Origin: Phoronis australis
Taxonomy: Eukaryota; Phoronida; Phoronidae
NCBI GenBank assembly: GCA_002633005.1
Contig: NMRA01000047.1
Span: forward strand, 895,326-959,325
DNA: 64,000 nucleotides
Direction of reading: 5' to 3'
In this document: positions 24,501 to 33,800 of the stretch, piece after piece
Numbering within the stretch: the first letter of the stretch is position 1
Layout: each line of letters starts with the position of its first letter
Translations under genes and position numbers: made by a program
The notes under the pieces: generated by a model
What the model was told of the DNA's origin: nothing
Databases searched by the model: none
The model's input: the letters and a program-made list of their open reading frames with translations, nothing else

Positions 24501-27500
24501 ATTGAATGTAAAAACAACCTGATGTTGCTATGGTTTACCACCAATGCATCAGTACAGCTAATGGCTTCATTTTGGCTAATGCCAAAAACACCTATCCAAC
24601 AAAGAGAAATGGCTAACCAGCACTCCAAAGTTAACATAAAATTTGTGAAGTCCAAAGTCATGAACAGCTGTTGGTGTAACCCGTTGAATGGGTGAGACAA
24701 AGAAAGCCTTGTGATGAGTACAGGTGTTAGAACCACCTGGTGTAATTAGTGCTGGACATTTTTAATAGTAAGAGAAAAAGGTCTATAAAAAGCAGGATCT
24801 GAGACTGCAGGAAATGCATGCTCACGGAACTGACTAAAAATAGGAAGAATATACTGTAAACAGATAAATTAACTTGAAAAGGAACGGGAAATGGAAAAAT
24901 AGAGAAAAGTAGTCATCCGCACTTCCTGTTTTCTTTAAGTGACATTGGTAAAAGTCAAAACAGGATTTGGATTTCTCACAAAAATCTCCACCAGGTGTCC
25001 CCGTAAACTATGCGCCAATGCAAGAGTAATGCAGGTATCTGCATGATGAAATTAGCCCAAATCTTTAAGAACCACTAAAGAGAGCAACCTGAAGCGTGTT
25101 CAACAGAGTGAGCACCCGCTAGCGTGTACTTGCGAACACAAGGAACAGCTCCTGAACAGCTGTGAGCGCTCACTGTGCGATCCAGTATGGCGACTCTGAA
25201 GCAGATTGTGTTGAACGTCTTAGCCGATGAGCTTAACACCAGCAGTCCTTCCTATGGCGTACTGAGCGATAAATATGATTAATCTTTGCCAATAATTACT
25301 AATATCGGCAGCCCCAAGACAACAACCGTGAAGGCTTTGAAACAACAAGAATCGAAAATTACGTCGAGGAAACTGTTCCTCGCTACAGCGATCCGCAATT
25401 TAAGTCGCAGTTTTGGATGAGTCGGTCAGCTTTTGAGGTTAGTTTTCGTGTTGCAGAACCATAATGGGTTCATATGTTGCGGACGTGAAGCCTTCGCAGG
25501 ACGCCATCTTGGAAATCTAAGCGAACATGCTCTCGAGGTTGTTCGCGAGCGCTAACGTGAACACAGCTGTTCAGGACGAGGGCGCTCAAATCGCTCGCGG
25601 GCACTCACTCTATTGAACACGCTTCTGGTACTATATCAGTACAGTAATTCTCACCAATTTAGGTCACAATATGGCTGACAGGTGAAGTTTGATTTTCTCA
25701 TACGTAGCACCAAATCAATACCTTAACATGTTCAACTTCTGAACACTAGCACTAAGCACCAGACATTGAAATTTTGAAAATTGGAATTGAGTGTTCAATC
25801 AAACTTGTACATTAACTCACACCCAACACTACAGCAATTCTACACTTATTCAGCACAAAAACATTTGCTAAAATTGTCATTTTTTATTTTTCAAAGGTTG
25901 ATTACTTTGCTGGAAATAGTTAAAACTGCCATGCTAGAATTTTCTCAATTTCAGAAAATAGAATTTCACTTGTTGACCATATTGAGTGCTAAATAAGGGA
26001 AAACTTATCGTAATATCACATGGTCTTGTGTGTCTGAAGGATCACGGGAACGGAAAACATATGCAAAACATTTTGACCTTGATCAATGTAAAACAGTGCA
26101 TTCCAACTCCCAATTCTGGTTCGATTCTATAGCCCAACAACAAGTTGGGAAGATGACCCCTGCAGCCAATATCTTACACGACTGATTAACTCCATTCTGG
26201 CATTTATGATTGGAGGGCCAGCTCTCTTGTTCATAATTCCTCTAATTACCAATGAGATCCTATCTAGTCTGACTGAGCTGTGCTGTTAAAACCAAAAGTT
26301 AAATTATAACGTATTTGAACATAAACCAATAGCATTTCTGAAATCCTCGTCAAATGCTGATTATGTTTAGTCTTTGAATAGTTAAAATTGCCCAACTTTA
26401 ACAACCGAAGTTGCGACAATCTAACCTTTCCCAACGTATCAATTCGCTCTGGGTTTGACTGTGTTCACACTGCATGGTCTGTAAAAAGCCTGGTAGATAG
26501 TTGGTCTGCCTGTTGTCACACCAGGCAAAAAACTGCTTGGCAGTTAACAAAGGAGCTTAGATATTATTACACACTCACAATTGTCTAAGTCTTGTCTCGT
26601 AAAGTCAGTGAACGAGAGAAAGCCATCATATCCCAGGATTTCCCATATAGTTCATGACACGTGACCCACTATCCCTGAAAACATCCACTAACAGTATCTG
26701 TCTTCTCAATTGCAGGCTTCTGGCCATTTGGCGTGGAAGTATGTGACCTGTGGTGTTTCTCTGACGTGCTCATGTGCACGGCGTCTATAATGCACATGTG
26801 CACTATTTCGCTCGACCGCTACCTCGGCATCGCCAACCCGCTCAAGAATCGTAACAAGTCGCGTCACATTGTCATGATCAAGATCTTCGTTGTCTGGGCC
26901 ATATCGCTCGCCATCTCCAGTCCCGTCCTCATTCTCGGTTTTGTTGAACCAAGCAATGTGTTCAACGAAGTGAACGCAATGTGCGTACTGAATAACACAG
27001 TGTTTCAGCTGTTTGGCTCGAGTTGCGCCTTTATAATTCCTCTCATCATCATGTTCGTATCGTACACACTCACTATTAAGCTACTGCATCGCCAGGCCAA
27101 GCTGTGCAGCAGCAAGGGGAACAATGGACACCCGCGCATGCGCCGATCCATCTCGCGTTGGGGTGAGAGCGGCTACCATCGCAAGCTGAGCCGCATGAAC
27201 TCGAACTCGAGCATCATATCGTCGACCTCCGCGCATTCAAACTCGTACAGTTCTCATGTATCTAACTCACACACGCTGTCAATTCAACTCAATGGCCACA
27301 ACAATTCGACAAAGCGACTGCGCCCAGATTCCGAGTCGAGCATTGACGAGTGCGACACCTGTGAGCTAGATACGCTAATGAAGACAAATTCCCTGATGCC
27401 CATTCCGGAGACCAACGCTGACGGTTCTTCGTCACCGAAACTTCGACACATGATCAATAAACATAAATATGCTGTGCGTGCAGCCGGCGTCTTCATCAAC

Positions 27501-27929
27501 AAACGCGAGGAACGTCAAGAGAAGAAAATTCAGTCGGTAAAAACAGAGCAGAAAGCGTCAAAAGTTCTCGGCGGCGTCTTCATCTCGTTCGTCATTTGCT
27601 GGCTACCATTCTTTCTCGCTAACATCCTGATATCAGCTTGTCCTGAATGTGGCATTAGCCAGGACCTGATGTCATTCTGTGTTTGGTTGGGCTGGGCCTC
27701 CAGCATCCTCAACCCCATCATCTACACAATCGCTAACAAGACGTTTAAACGCAAGTTCGTCAACATCCTTCTCTGCACCTACACAAAGAATAATAACCAC
27801 ATGCCGTCGAGGTATGTAAAGATCTCATTCAAGACAAAGCCGCGCTTGCCCGAGCCAATCACATGCAGGAACGACTTACCTGATAAGGAACGCCAGCAAT
27901 ATCTAGAGGAATACGTGACAGTGTGTTGA
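15053..27929 (+). CDS. 5-HT2: 5-HT2-type serotonin receptor, three coding exons, 605 aa
   Basis: Class A aminergic GPCR expected in the plasma membrane; 5-HT2 receptors couple serotonin binding mainly to Gq. Joining 15053-15515, 17592-17732 and 26716-27929 keeps one frame with phase-1 GT-AG introns and gives 605 residues with seven TM segments. Landmarks: N156 (1.50), D184 (2.50), C211 and C291 (disulphide), D218 (3.32, amine anchor), D235-R236-Y237, G302 and S303 (5.42, 5.43), A306 (5.46), P310 (5.50), E479 (6.30), W497, P499, F500, F501, N504 (6.55), and N534-P535-x-x-Y538. The [20 protein letters not shown] and EQKASKVLG blocks match the 5-HT2 family best. IL3 is long (about 150 residues). 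The C-terminus VTVC may be a PDZ ligand (vertebrate 5-HT2A ends SCV). Oddities: W528 at 7.43 and a long N-terminus. Another protostome-type amine receptor is the main alternative. Confidence 0.93.
15890..16300 (-). repeat. Dispersed repeat family B, copy 2 (inverted)
   Basis: Read on the minus strand it contains the same ordered blocks as the copies at 30.4 and 40.2 kb: a GTCACGTGACC-type start, a TTTAAAATGAAATCTCAAAA block, and an AGCCAAATTTGAATCC block followed by AAGGGTCC. Confidence 0.6.
16236..16523 (+). repeat. 288-bp segment duplicated across a single N, left copy
   Basis: Identical in length and nearly identical in sequence to 16525-16812 (three differences seen by eye), with one N at 16524 between them. 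Most likely two unmerged ends of overlapping contigs. Confidence 0.9.
16525..16812 (+). repeat. 288-bp segment duplicated across a single N, right copy
   Basis: See 16236-16523. Both copies begin AAGACAGGGTCACGTGACCC and end TTAAACGCCACT. Confidence 0.9.
17195..17275 (+). repeat. Dispersed repeat family A copy
   Basis: Contains the family core: AGAAATTTGAAGAAATAAAA, then TTTCACTTGTCGGCCATATT, then GTGCCAAATAAATGAAG. Similar cores recur at about 19.3, 22.9, 26.0, 33.0, 37.6, 46.9 and 60.5 kb and inverted at 25.7, 50.0 and 55.3 kb. Confidence 0.55.
17592..17732 (+). CDS. 5-HT2: 5-HT2-like receptor, coding exon 2 (end of TM1 to TM2)
   Basis: Acceptor TTCACTTGCAG|GG and donor TTAATAG|GTAAGT. 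The exon completes Gly155, gives residues 156-201 and starts Gly202. It encodes N156 (1.50) in GNILVIM, the EKKLQ intracellular loop 1 typical of 5-HT2 receptors, and TM2 with D184 in LAVADLL. It is 141 bp, flanked by two phase-1 introns, so skipping it would keep the reading frame but remove most of TM1-TM2. Both joins give codons for Gly, which supports the model. Confidence 0.93.
19160..19360 (+). repeat. Dispersed repeat family A copy
   Basis: Has both family blocks: an upstream ATTGCTAAAATTGCCCTTTT and TATTTTTCAGAG part, and a downstream AGAAATTTGACAAAATGAAA / TTTCACCGGTCCACCATATT core. Confidence 0.5.
19724..19855 (+). repeat. 33-bp minisatellite, four copies
   Basis: Four copies of a 33-bp unit containing ATGCAGGCCTCTAACTGGGC followed by CATTCACATC, with only a few substitutions. 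The unit length is a multiple of three, so open frames on both strands run through it; these are repeat artefacts. Just downstream, TTTCCTGTTGTCAC is duplicated. Confidence 0.9.
20947..21066 (+). repeat. 40-bp minisatellite, three copies, each with a donor-like GGTAAGT
   Basis: Three copies of a 40-bp unit starting TTTCAGGGTAAGTACAGTGC. Each contains CAGGGTAAGT, close to a consensus 5' splice site, within intron 2 of the receptor and on its sense strand. Confidence 0.9.
22770..22915 (+). repeat. Dispersed repeat family A copy
   Basis: Upstream TTTTTCAAAAGCTAATCAGC block and downstream AAAAATTGACAAAACAGAAC / TTCACTTGTCGGTCATATTA core, in the family order and spacing. Confidence 0.5.
23697..23745. 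repeat. CA-rich microsatellite
   Basis: Imperfect ACACACAT/ACACAA repeat. Confidence 0.85.
25091..25625. mobile_element. Dead PIF/Harbinger-type element with transposase fragment
   Basis: Terminal inverted repeats: the left end GAAGCGTGTTCAACAGAGTG matches the reverse complement of the right end, GAAGCGTGTTCAATAGAGTG, and similarity may extend three or four bases further out. A perfect 14-bp subterminal inverted pair (CCTGAACAGCTGTG at 25151 and its complement ending at 25575) is also present. The interior from 25318 encodes a HARBI1-like stretch: [15 protein letters not shown] followed by FWMSRSAFE, typical of the N-terminal part of PIF/Harbinger transposases. An ATG frame from 25187 ([17 protein letters not shown]) ends at a stop and lies in a different frame from this stretch. 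The DDE domain is absent. I could not define a 3-bp target duplication. Confidence 0.78.
25318..25449 (+). pseudogene. HARBI1-like transposase fragment
   Basis: About 40 codons read [15 protein letters not shown], then [14 protein letters not shown], then [14 protein letters not shown]/Harbinger transposases have a closely similar VPxYSDxxFxxHFRMSRxTFE segment ahead of the catalytic domain. No upstream start is in frame, and everything downstream, including the DDE residues, is missing. Confidence 0.75.
25640..25710 (-). repeat. Dispersed repeat family A copy (inverted)
   Basis: CACAATATGGCTGACAGGTG followed by AAGTTTGATTTTCTCA is the reverse complement of the family core. It begins just outside the Harbinger relic. 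Confidence 0.4.
25850..26010 (+). repeat. Dispersed repeat family A copy
   Basis: Carries TTGCTAAAATTGTCATTTTT, TTTTTCAAAGGTTGATTACT, and the GAATTTCACTTGTTGACCAT / ATTGAGTGCTAAATAAG core in order. This is one of the best full-length copies, about 160 bp. Confidence 0.55.
26716..27929 (+). CDS. 5-HT2: 5-HT2-like receptor, coding exon 3 (TM3 to C-terminus)
   Basis: Acceptor CTTCTCAATTGCAG|GC completes Gly202 and opens a frame of 403 further codons ending TGA at 27927-27929. It encodes TM3 with D218 and DRY, TM4, extracellular loop 2 with C291, TM5 with the GSSCAFIIP segment, a Ser/Asn-rich third intracellular loop, TM6 (EQKASKVLG...WLPFF), TM7 ([15 protein letters not shown]), helix 8 and a cytoplasmic tail of about 55 residues with a possible palmitoylation Cys (C555). 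The exon is richer in G+C than the surrounding introns and has no internal intron, so the intracellular-loop-2 intron I recall from vertebrate HTR2 genes is absent. Confidence 0.96.
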
Positions 27930-28276
27930 CGACTGTCTGTGAAAGGGAGGCGCCAACTGTTCAACATTCAGTTCAGCAACGAGACTGTGTACTCAGGAAT
28001 TATGTTGAGAATATCGCCCATATTTAAAGCAACCTGCTGTCCAACACAAAAACGAATTTAGTGTAATACACTTATGAAACTGGGCTCAAAACTGTTCTTT
28101 CGCCAAATTGAACGTGATTTCTAGGCTCAAGAAGGACCAAAATTCACCTCTCCTCTAGCCTAAGCTGCCCAGAAACCAATTATCACCTTAGAGTTGAGAA
28201 GTGGTCTAAATCAAAAAGCTAGTTTCTATGATAGGTCACGGGTTAATAGGCGCTTTATTTCAGACAACTTCTGGTT

Positions 28277-28452
28277 ATAAAACTCGGGTCTTAACAAGTC
28301 GCTGACAGAAGATTACTGAAATAAATCTCGGGTCTTAACATGCTGCAGACACAAGTTTACCATTATAAAACTCAGGTATTAACATGTTGCTGACTCAATA
28401 CCACTGTTACAAAACTCAGGTCTTAACATGTTGATGACTCAAGATTACAAGT
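28277..28452 (+). repeat. About 44-bp minisatellite, four degenerate copies
   Basis: Units share AAAACTCGGGTCTTAACATG followed by TTGCTGACTCAAGATTAC, with 10-20 percent divergence between copies. Confidence 0.8.
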
Positions 28453-28487
28453 GACTTCTGGAAGATTTTACTTACAATGAGTCATAG

Positions 28488-28549
28488 CATGAGACTATGC
28501 CCATCATAGTATCAGACTATGCTAATCATAGTATCAGACTATGCTCGCC
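28488..28549 (+). repeat. 22-bp minisatellite, about three copies
   Basis: TATCAGACTATGCTAATCATAG repeated with small changes; the inner ATCATAGTATCAGACTATG is partly palindromic. Confidence 0.8.
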
Positions 28550-28572
28550 AACTTCCTCAGCATCGTCTCTAA

Positions 28573-29056
28573 AGGCCCTTTCATACTGACAGCTGAACGT
28601 CGAAGTCAACTACGAAGTTAACTGAACCATTCACACTGGCTTCGGTAGTATAGGGTCATCAAAGTAAACAGTGCATGACATTGTCATCGAAGTAATTGCA
28701 CGGTATCGCTGACGCATCGCGTGCACGCTAAGATGTTTTTAATGTGACAATTTTTATTGACATAAAACTTATAACGAATTCGATTGGTGATTATTCGAGC
28801 AAAATATAAGCTACGTATTAGCGACGACACTGCCCTTCGATTATTTACGATAACAGTGGCCCCTGGCGATAACTTCGATGGGACTGAAGTTGATCGTTCA
28901 TACAGCACTGCAGCGTCGACGCTCCGCTGTTAAATCCACCCGTTTACAGTGAAGTTAGGTAGCACTGTTAACTTCGATTCAGGACCGAAGTTAACCATTC
29001 ACAGTTACCGCGACTCCCTAAAATATCGACGAGTCGAAGTCAGTATGAAAAGGTCT
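28573..29056 (+). mobile_element. MITE, PIF/Harbinger-like ends, complete copy
   Basis: 484 bp bounded by terminal inverted repeats: left AGGCCCTTTCATACTGAC and reverse complement of right AGACCTTTTCATACTGAC (16 of 18 identical). TAA flanks both ends (28570-28572 and 29057-29059), a 3-bp TWA-type target duplication as in PIF/Harbinger. The interior has repeated GAAGTTAACTTCG-like motifs and no coding capacity. Related sequences lie at 52738-53163 and 53893-54078. Confidence 0.8.
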
Positions 29057-29059
29057 TAA

Positions 29060-30339
29060 CAACAAGCAACAACGCTAGTTATCGTTTTTCTGACAGAAGG
29101 CACGTTCATGGGATCTGGAATCTTAATTTGTATATAATCCTGGTGAGTTTTGGCTGTGAGTTAGGTGCAAAATATTGAATAGGGTTGTGCCATGTTCACA
29201 CTTTCAATGAACTGTTTGCAATTGCTTTATGTCTGTTTCAAATAAATATTATAATGAGAATGTTAATGTATGAATTTCCTTAAGTAAGACATAATAATTA
29301 CCTGATTACAAATTGACAGCGTTTGCTCAAAACTTCTCAGTTTCAATTCTCCAGTGACGTGACTTACTATGGTCAACCCCTGCTATACCCCAGCACATTA
29401 TTCCCTGCCCCACAACCCTTTGTTCCCTGCTCCCTGGCATACAGCAGCTAGTGAGCTTGATTGAGAAGATCCATCAGAGAACAGGACCATTGGCACAGAA
29501 TAACGTGGAGAAACAGTGTTGGTCTGTGTGCAAGTTAAGATTGTCTGTGCCAGATGAAAAGTGGGTGGGCCAGAGCAGAACCATAGGTGCGTTAATAAGA
29601 GGAAAATAGTGTTCATAAGAGATCTTGTGCATGTGCATGCCCAACCTGCGCGTAGGCAGGGAAAAGTGGGCTGACTGCTGAACATAGCTGGCCATGATCT
29701 GACGTGCTGATTACTGACTAGATGTATGAAAACGAAGTGATTCACTCTGATTTACACTAAAGCAAGAATCACTACTGAAAAAATAATATTATTCTGGATT
29801 AGAATATGCATATGAGCCTGTAAATTCACTGGATGGCTTAAATAATGTATAAATTGAATTCCAACTGCAGGTCCAACATGGCAGTCCAGGCGACCTAAAA
29901 CTATAATAACAGAGGTCTTCAGTGGTACAACTCTTCATTTCTGAGCCCCTTCGATGGTTCTGGAATCTTGTGAAATTTACAACAAAAAAAATCTTCTCAT
30001 ACGCTTTTATTGTACCTTTCACATGATGCGAACTTCGTGCCAACACCTAAGCACGCTGCTATTTTTAAACGCAGTGGGAACAACTACACTGAGTTCACCA
30101 CCAATAACCAAAATGATGACGTAAACGATCGTGTCACCCCTTGTATGCAACGACGAAACCATTACCAAACGGCAAGCTCATAGGATATTCTGAGGTAGTT
30201 TTCCAGAACTGGACTGCTAGACACTTTGAAACAAGTGACTCGTTTTAATCACACCCTGAAACATGTGTGGCTTTAAGTTAGAAAAATCCTTAAAGCTTAA
30301 GTTACTTAACCGGAAGACATTATTGACAACTCGGTAATT
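29060..30339. other. Intergenic, no gene seen
   Basis: Short open frames on the minus strand (29398-29745, 29789-30046) show no domain and no splice context. The sequence is AT-rich. Confidence 0.4.
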
Positions 30340-30810
30340 AAAGTTTATACTTTCTGAAAGTAGAAAGTCTGTAGTGCCTTTCATCATTTTACTACTCTGT
30401 CATAAGTTGGGTCACATGACCATGTATTATAGTAATCTGTCATAGGTTGGGTCACATGACCATGTATTTTAGTAAAACTCAGCAAAAAGGTACATGGATA
30501 GCAAAACAACGGTATCAATAGAATGATCAAATTTCATTTCATATCAACGTTCAATATACAATCTCAGACTCACTGCTACAGTATCCTAAATTAATGTTTT
30601 ATTTTCCGTTTTATGCAACTTAATCACAATTTTTTGATAACTCCTCATAGAAAGTGGAACATTTTGAAACCATTCCCAAAAGCAGTTTGGTGAACATGGC
30701 GCATAGTATTTGACAATAACTTCAATCAGCCACTTCGGAGATATGATGTTCCGACGTTAAACCAAATTTGGAAACTTTTCCGAGACCCTACATCAGTTTA
30801 AAATTTCTGA
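30340..30810 (+). repeat. Dispersed repeat family B, copy 3
   Basis: A near full-length copy: AAAGTAGAAAGTCTGTAGTG start, TCACATGACCATGTATTTTA block, GATAGCAAAACAACGGTATC, ATTTTGAAACCATTCCCAAA, GAGATATGATGTTCCGA and an AAATTTGGAAACTTTTCCGA end, in the same order as the copy at 40.15-40.56 kb. Confidence 0.65.
30396..30475 (+). repeat. 40-bp direct duplication inside family B
   Basis: Two adjacent copies of a 40-bp unit containing GTTGGGTCACATGACCATGT. Confidence 0.9.
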
Positions 30811-33800
30811 AACTTGCATAACGATGAATGACAAAAGCATACGGCTCAGGAAATGAGTTCAGCAACTTAAATGTATCAAATTTACGCATACGCTCCTTCT
30901 ATTTAGCACATGGTATGGTGGATATTTCAAGCTAAAAAAATTTTAGTTTAGTTTAGTTTATTATTAGAGCTTGGTTTGCTGTGAGCAGCTATCATACAAA
31001 ACTATTCAGTACAGCTCCATTTTTTGTAGTGAGGCAATCAATCCTTAAGAATTGAAAAAATGACAAATTTCGCATTTGTTTTTGTGTGAAATAATGGGAA
31101 AGTAATAGTAAACGATGACATCCCACTCATGTTGATGCTCGCTACAAAACTGTGAACAGATGTGACTATTCAGAAAATGATAATGCATAAACTGATTGAC
31201 AACTTACTCAAATACAAGACGGAAATTACGCTAATTGCAAATAGTGTTCACACAATATCCCAACAATTTGTTTACACTGACAAACATTCGTCGGAAATCT
31301 TATTATTGTAATAGCCAGACAGCCTTAGGAACAAAATCTCATAACGATGATAGCTTTATGATCAAAACTCGATCAAACGATGCTGTGGGGTCCCAGGCCT
31401 GAAGAGCATGTAATGCTAACTGAAATGGTGAGCATACTCATCCCAATTAATTACAATTAAATGAAGTCTCAAATGTTAACGCTTTATCAGTTTCGCAATT
31501 CAAACAGTAAGCTTGAGAAACCCTGATCCATAACAGAGAAGTCTTCAGCAATCAAGACGCCTGACAGCAAAACATAAAAAAGAAGGTAATTTCTAGAGCA
31601 TTTTCAAGCAAGGACCGAACATAGTTCCTGACTACTAATCCAAGCTAGGAATCTTGATGTGACCTTTAGTTGTAAGGGTTTGAGCAATTACGAGAATTCA
31701 AAAGTGGATTTTTATGATAAGCTGAAACTAATGTACAGACTTTTTTCAGAAAGCTGCTGTTTATTGAAAAGCTTCTCCGTAATACCGACTAACTCCCAAA
31801 GTAAGTGTACTAGTTGACTCCCTTATTTGGCACCGGTCAACAGCAACGTGCATTTAGAAAATCATCATGCAAAAACTCAACTGAAGATGCAATTTGTCTG
31901 GTTTAGCTGGCTAAAAATTCAATTGAACTCGGCCTTTTTCCCTCATAAAATTTGTCTCATAATAGACCCTATTACACTAACTTTATTTCTGTTATCATCA
32001 ATAACATTGAGACCACCAGCAACTAAAAAAAAACATTTTCCGTTTATTGAGGTTGGCCAACCCTAAAACTTTGGTATCCAAAATGGTGCGTGTACACACT
32101 GTGAGTTGAATTGCTGGATAATTAAATCAAGACCCCCCCAAGTGCGGGCTGCAAACTATCCAGAAAACTACCTTAAATGATAACACCGCAACCGACCAAT
32201 TCTGCAATTCAATTAAAAATATACTGAGGGGATCAACTAAGACAACTCACAACACCAGCTTTTAGCTTAAAAAAAACAAATGAGGTGAACACTTTGAACA
32301 GGAGTTCACAACTGGAACCTAAGTCCACTGGCTGATAAAATGTTGCAAAGGTGATTAGGATAAAGGAATTCATAAGACGTATTTACGTTCATAATTGCTT
32401 GAGGCAAATTGCTGAGGATAATGACGAAAAACTCTCAATAACTATGGAAAGGTTAATTTGAGGCACTAACGCTAAGAAGAGTAATGAGTACGTATACATC
32501 ACATGTAGGTTAATAAATATGACAGCGCTCTCTACCACACCCTTGAAGCATCGCAATAAAAACAAGTTTGGAATTTGCCATGACAAGTTCGGTTCACCAA
32601 TACCCATTTTGAAAAACAATGCTGACATCGGTTAATTCAGGGGGCTCCATTACATACACAACCAAAAAGTGAGCTCCACTGGAATATTTTGCTTGGTTGC
32701 TGCTACTGACATAGATTCTCTCAACTGCAAGGCATCTCGGAAAGTTCCTGGCGTTGGACCCCAAGTTCCATGTACTCATGCAAAACTTCTACATAAAGTA
32801 CGGTAACATTTCCTTAAATACTAACACAAATAAGAGCCGTAATTGTTACTTTTTCACTTTCCTATGGTCACTATATTGCCGAAAATGCTCAAAATTTAGT
32901 TGTGTGTTTATTGAGGACAGCCCCACGTAATAAAGTTCTCAAATAATGAAGCAAATTGCTTTCTTGTTGAAAATTTTGATGAAATAAAATGTCATTGTCC
33001 TGCCATATTTCGGACTAATTTGAAGAAACTTTCCCACACCCGCATACAGTGTGGATATGAACATAGCTTTATGCACTGCAGGCTACTGATTAGAGGAGTC
33101 CTGACGAAACTGACAGAAGTCAGGTTTTTCAACTCAAACATGAAAATGTACTTGTTAATTGCATCGCATCTACCTAACCTTCAAAGTTGGTACTAATGAT
33201 AAGTATTCAGACAGCCTGAAAACTGTCCTCTTGGTGATAAACAGAGACAGTGTGTTGATTAGACCACTGCCCATCTCTGACAAAACTAATTACATTCTTG
33301 TCAGCTACATTAGCCAGAGGTTCAGCCCTGTGGTAATTAACAAGTTGATTAGGTAAACTTACGTAGAAGGCTAGGTTAAAGTGATCACTTACAGCACCCA
33401 GTGAACACCTGTGTTCATTGTCCGCCAACTAACACAGATTCAAACATCAAAGCCAAAACACCTGTTATGAGAAATAAAGCCGTTTAGACGTTAAGGGTGA
33501 CATGGCGCAAGATGATCGCGGTCAAGGGACCGTTACGCACACAACTCAGAGACGAGAACGAGGCGGAAGTCCTGGGCAAGAAGGTGGAGTAGGCATGCTT
33601 GGGGTTGCAACGGTGGGATGTCGAGAAATAGAAAAAGATGCAACTTTCTGAATATTTATATCATATTTGAAGAGGTTGTTACAACATGAAATTAAACATC
33701 AAAGGAAGTCAGTCGGCAATTCGTAGATATGGTGCAAAAATGATCACCTGTAGTGGGTGCTGAAGTGCTACCGCAGGTAACATAATCACTTGCCACATTT

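Larger units (their letters stand above)
17733..26715 (+). other. Intron 2 of the receptor gene (about 9 kb)
   Basis: GTAAGT donor directly after exon 2 and a CTTCTCAATTGCAG acceptor before exon 3, phase 1. It contains family A repeats, three tandem arrays, a microsatellite and a PIF/Harbinger relic. I see no additional receptor exon; the protein alignment is already complete without one. Confidence 0.85.
27930..29250 (+). other. Putative 3' UTR region of the receptor gene
   Basis: No further coding sequence follows the stop. AATAAA signals occur at 28320-28325 and 29241-29246. If the distal one is used, the 3' UTR would contain two small tandem arrays and a MITE. The transcript end is not determined by sequence alone. 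Confidence 0.3.

Noticed and set aside
26095-26125. tRNA-like B box (GGTTCGATTC)
   Set aside because: No A box at the right distance and no cloverleaf could be drawn by eye.
29398-29745. 115-codon minus-strand frame
   Set aside because: Composition looks like translated non-coding sequence; no domain and no splice sites.
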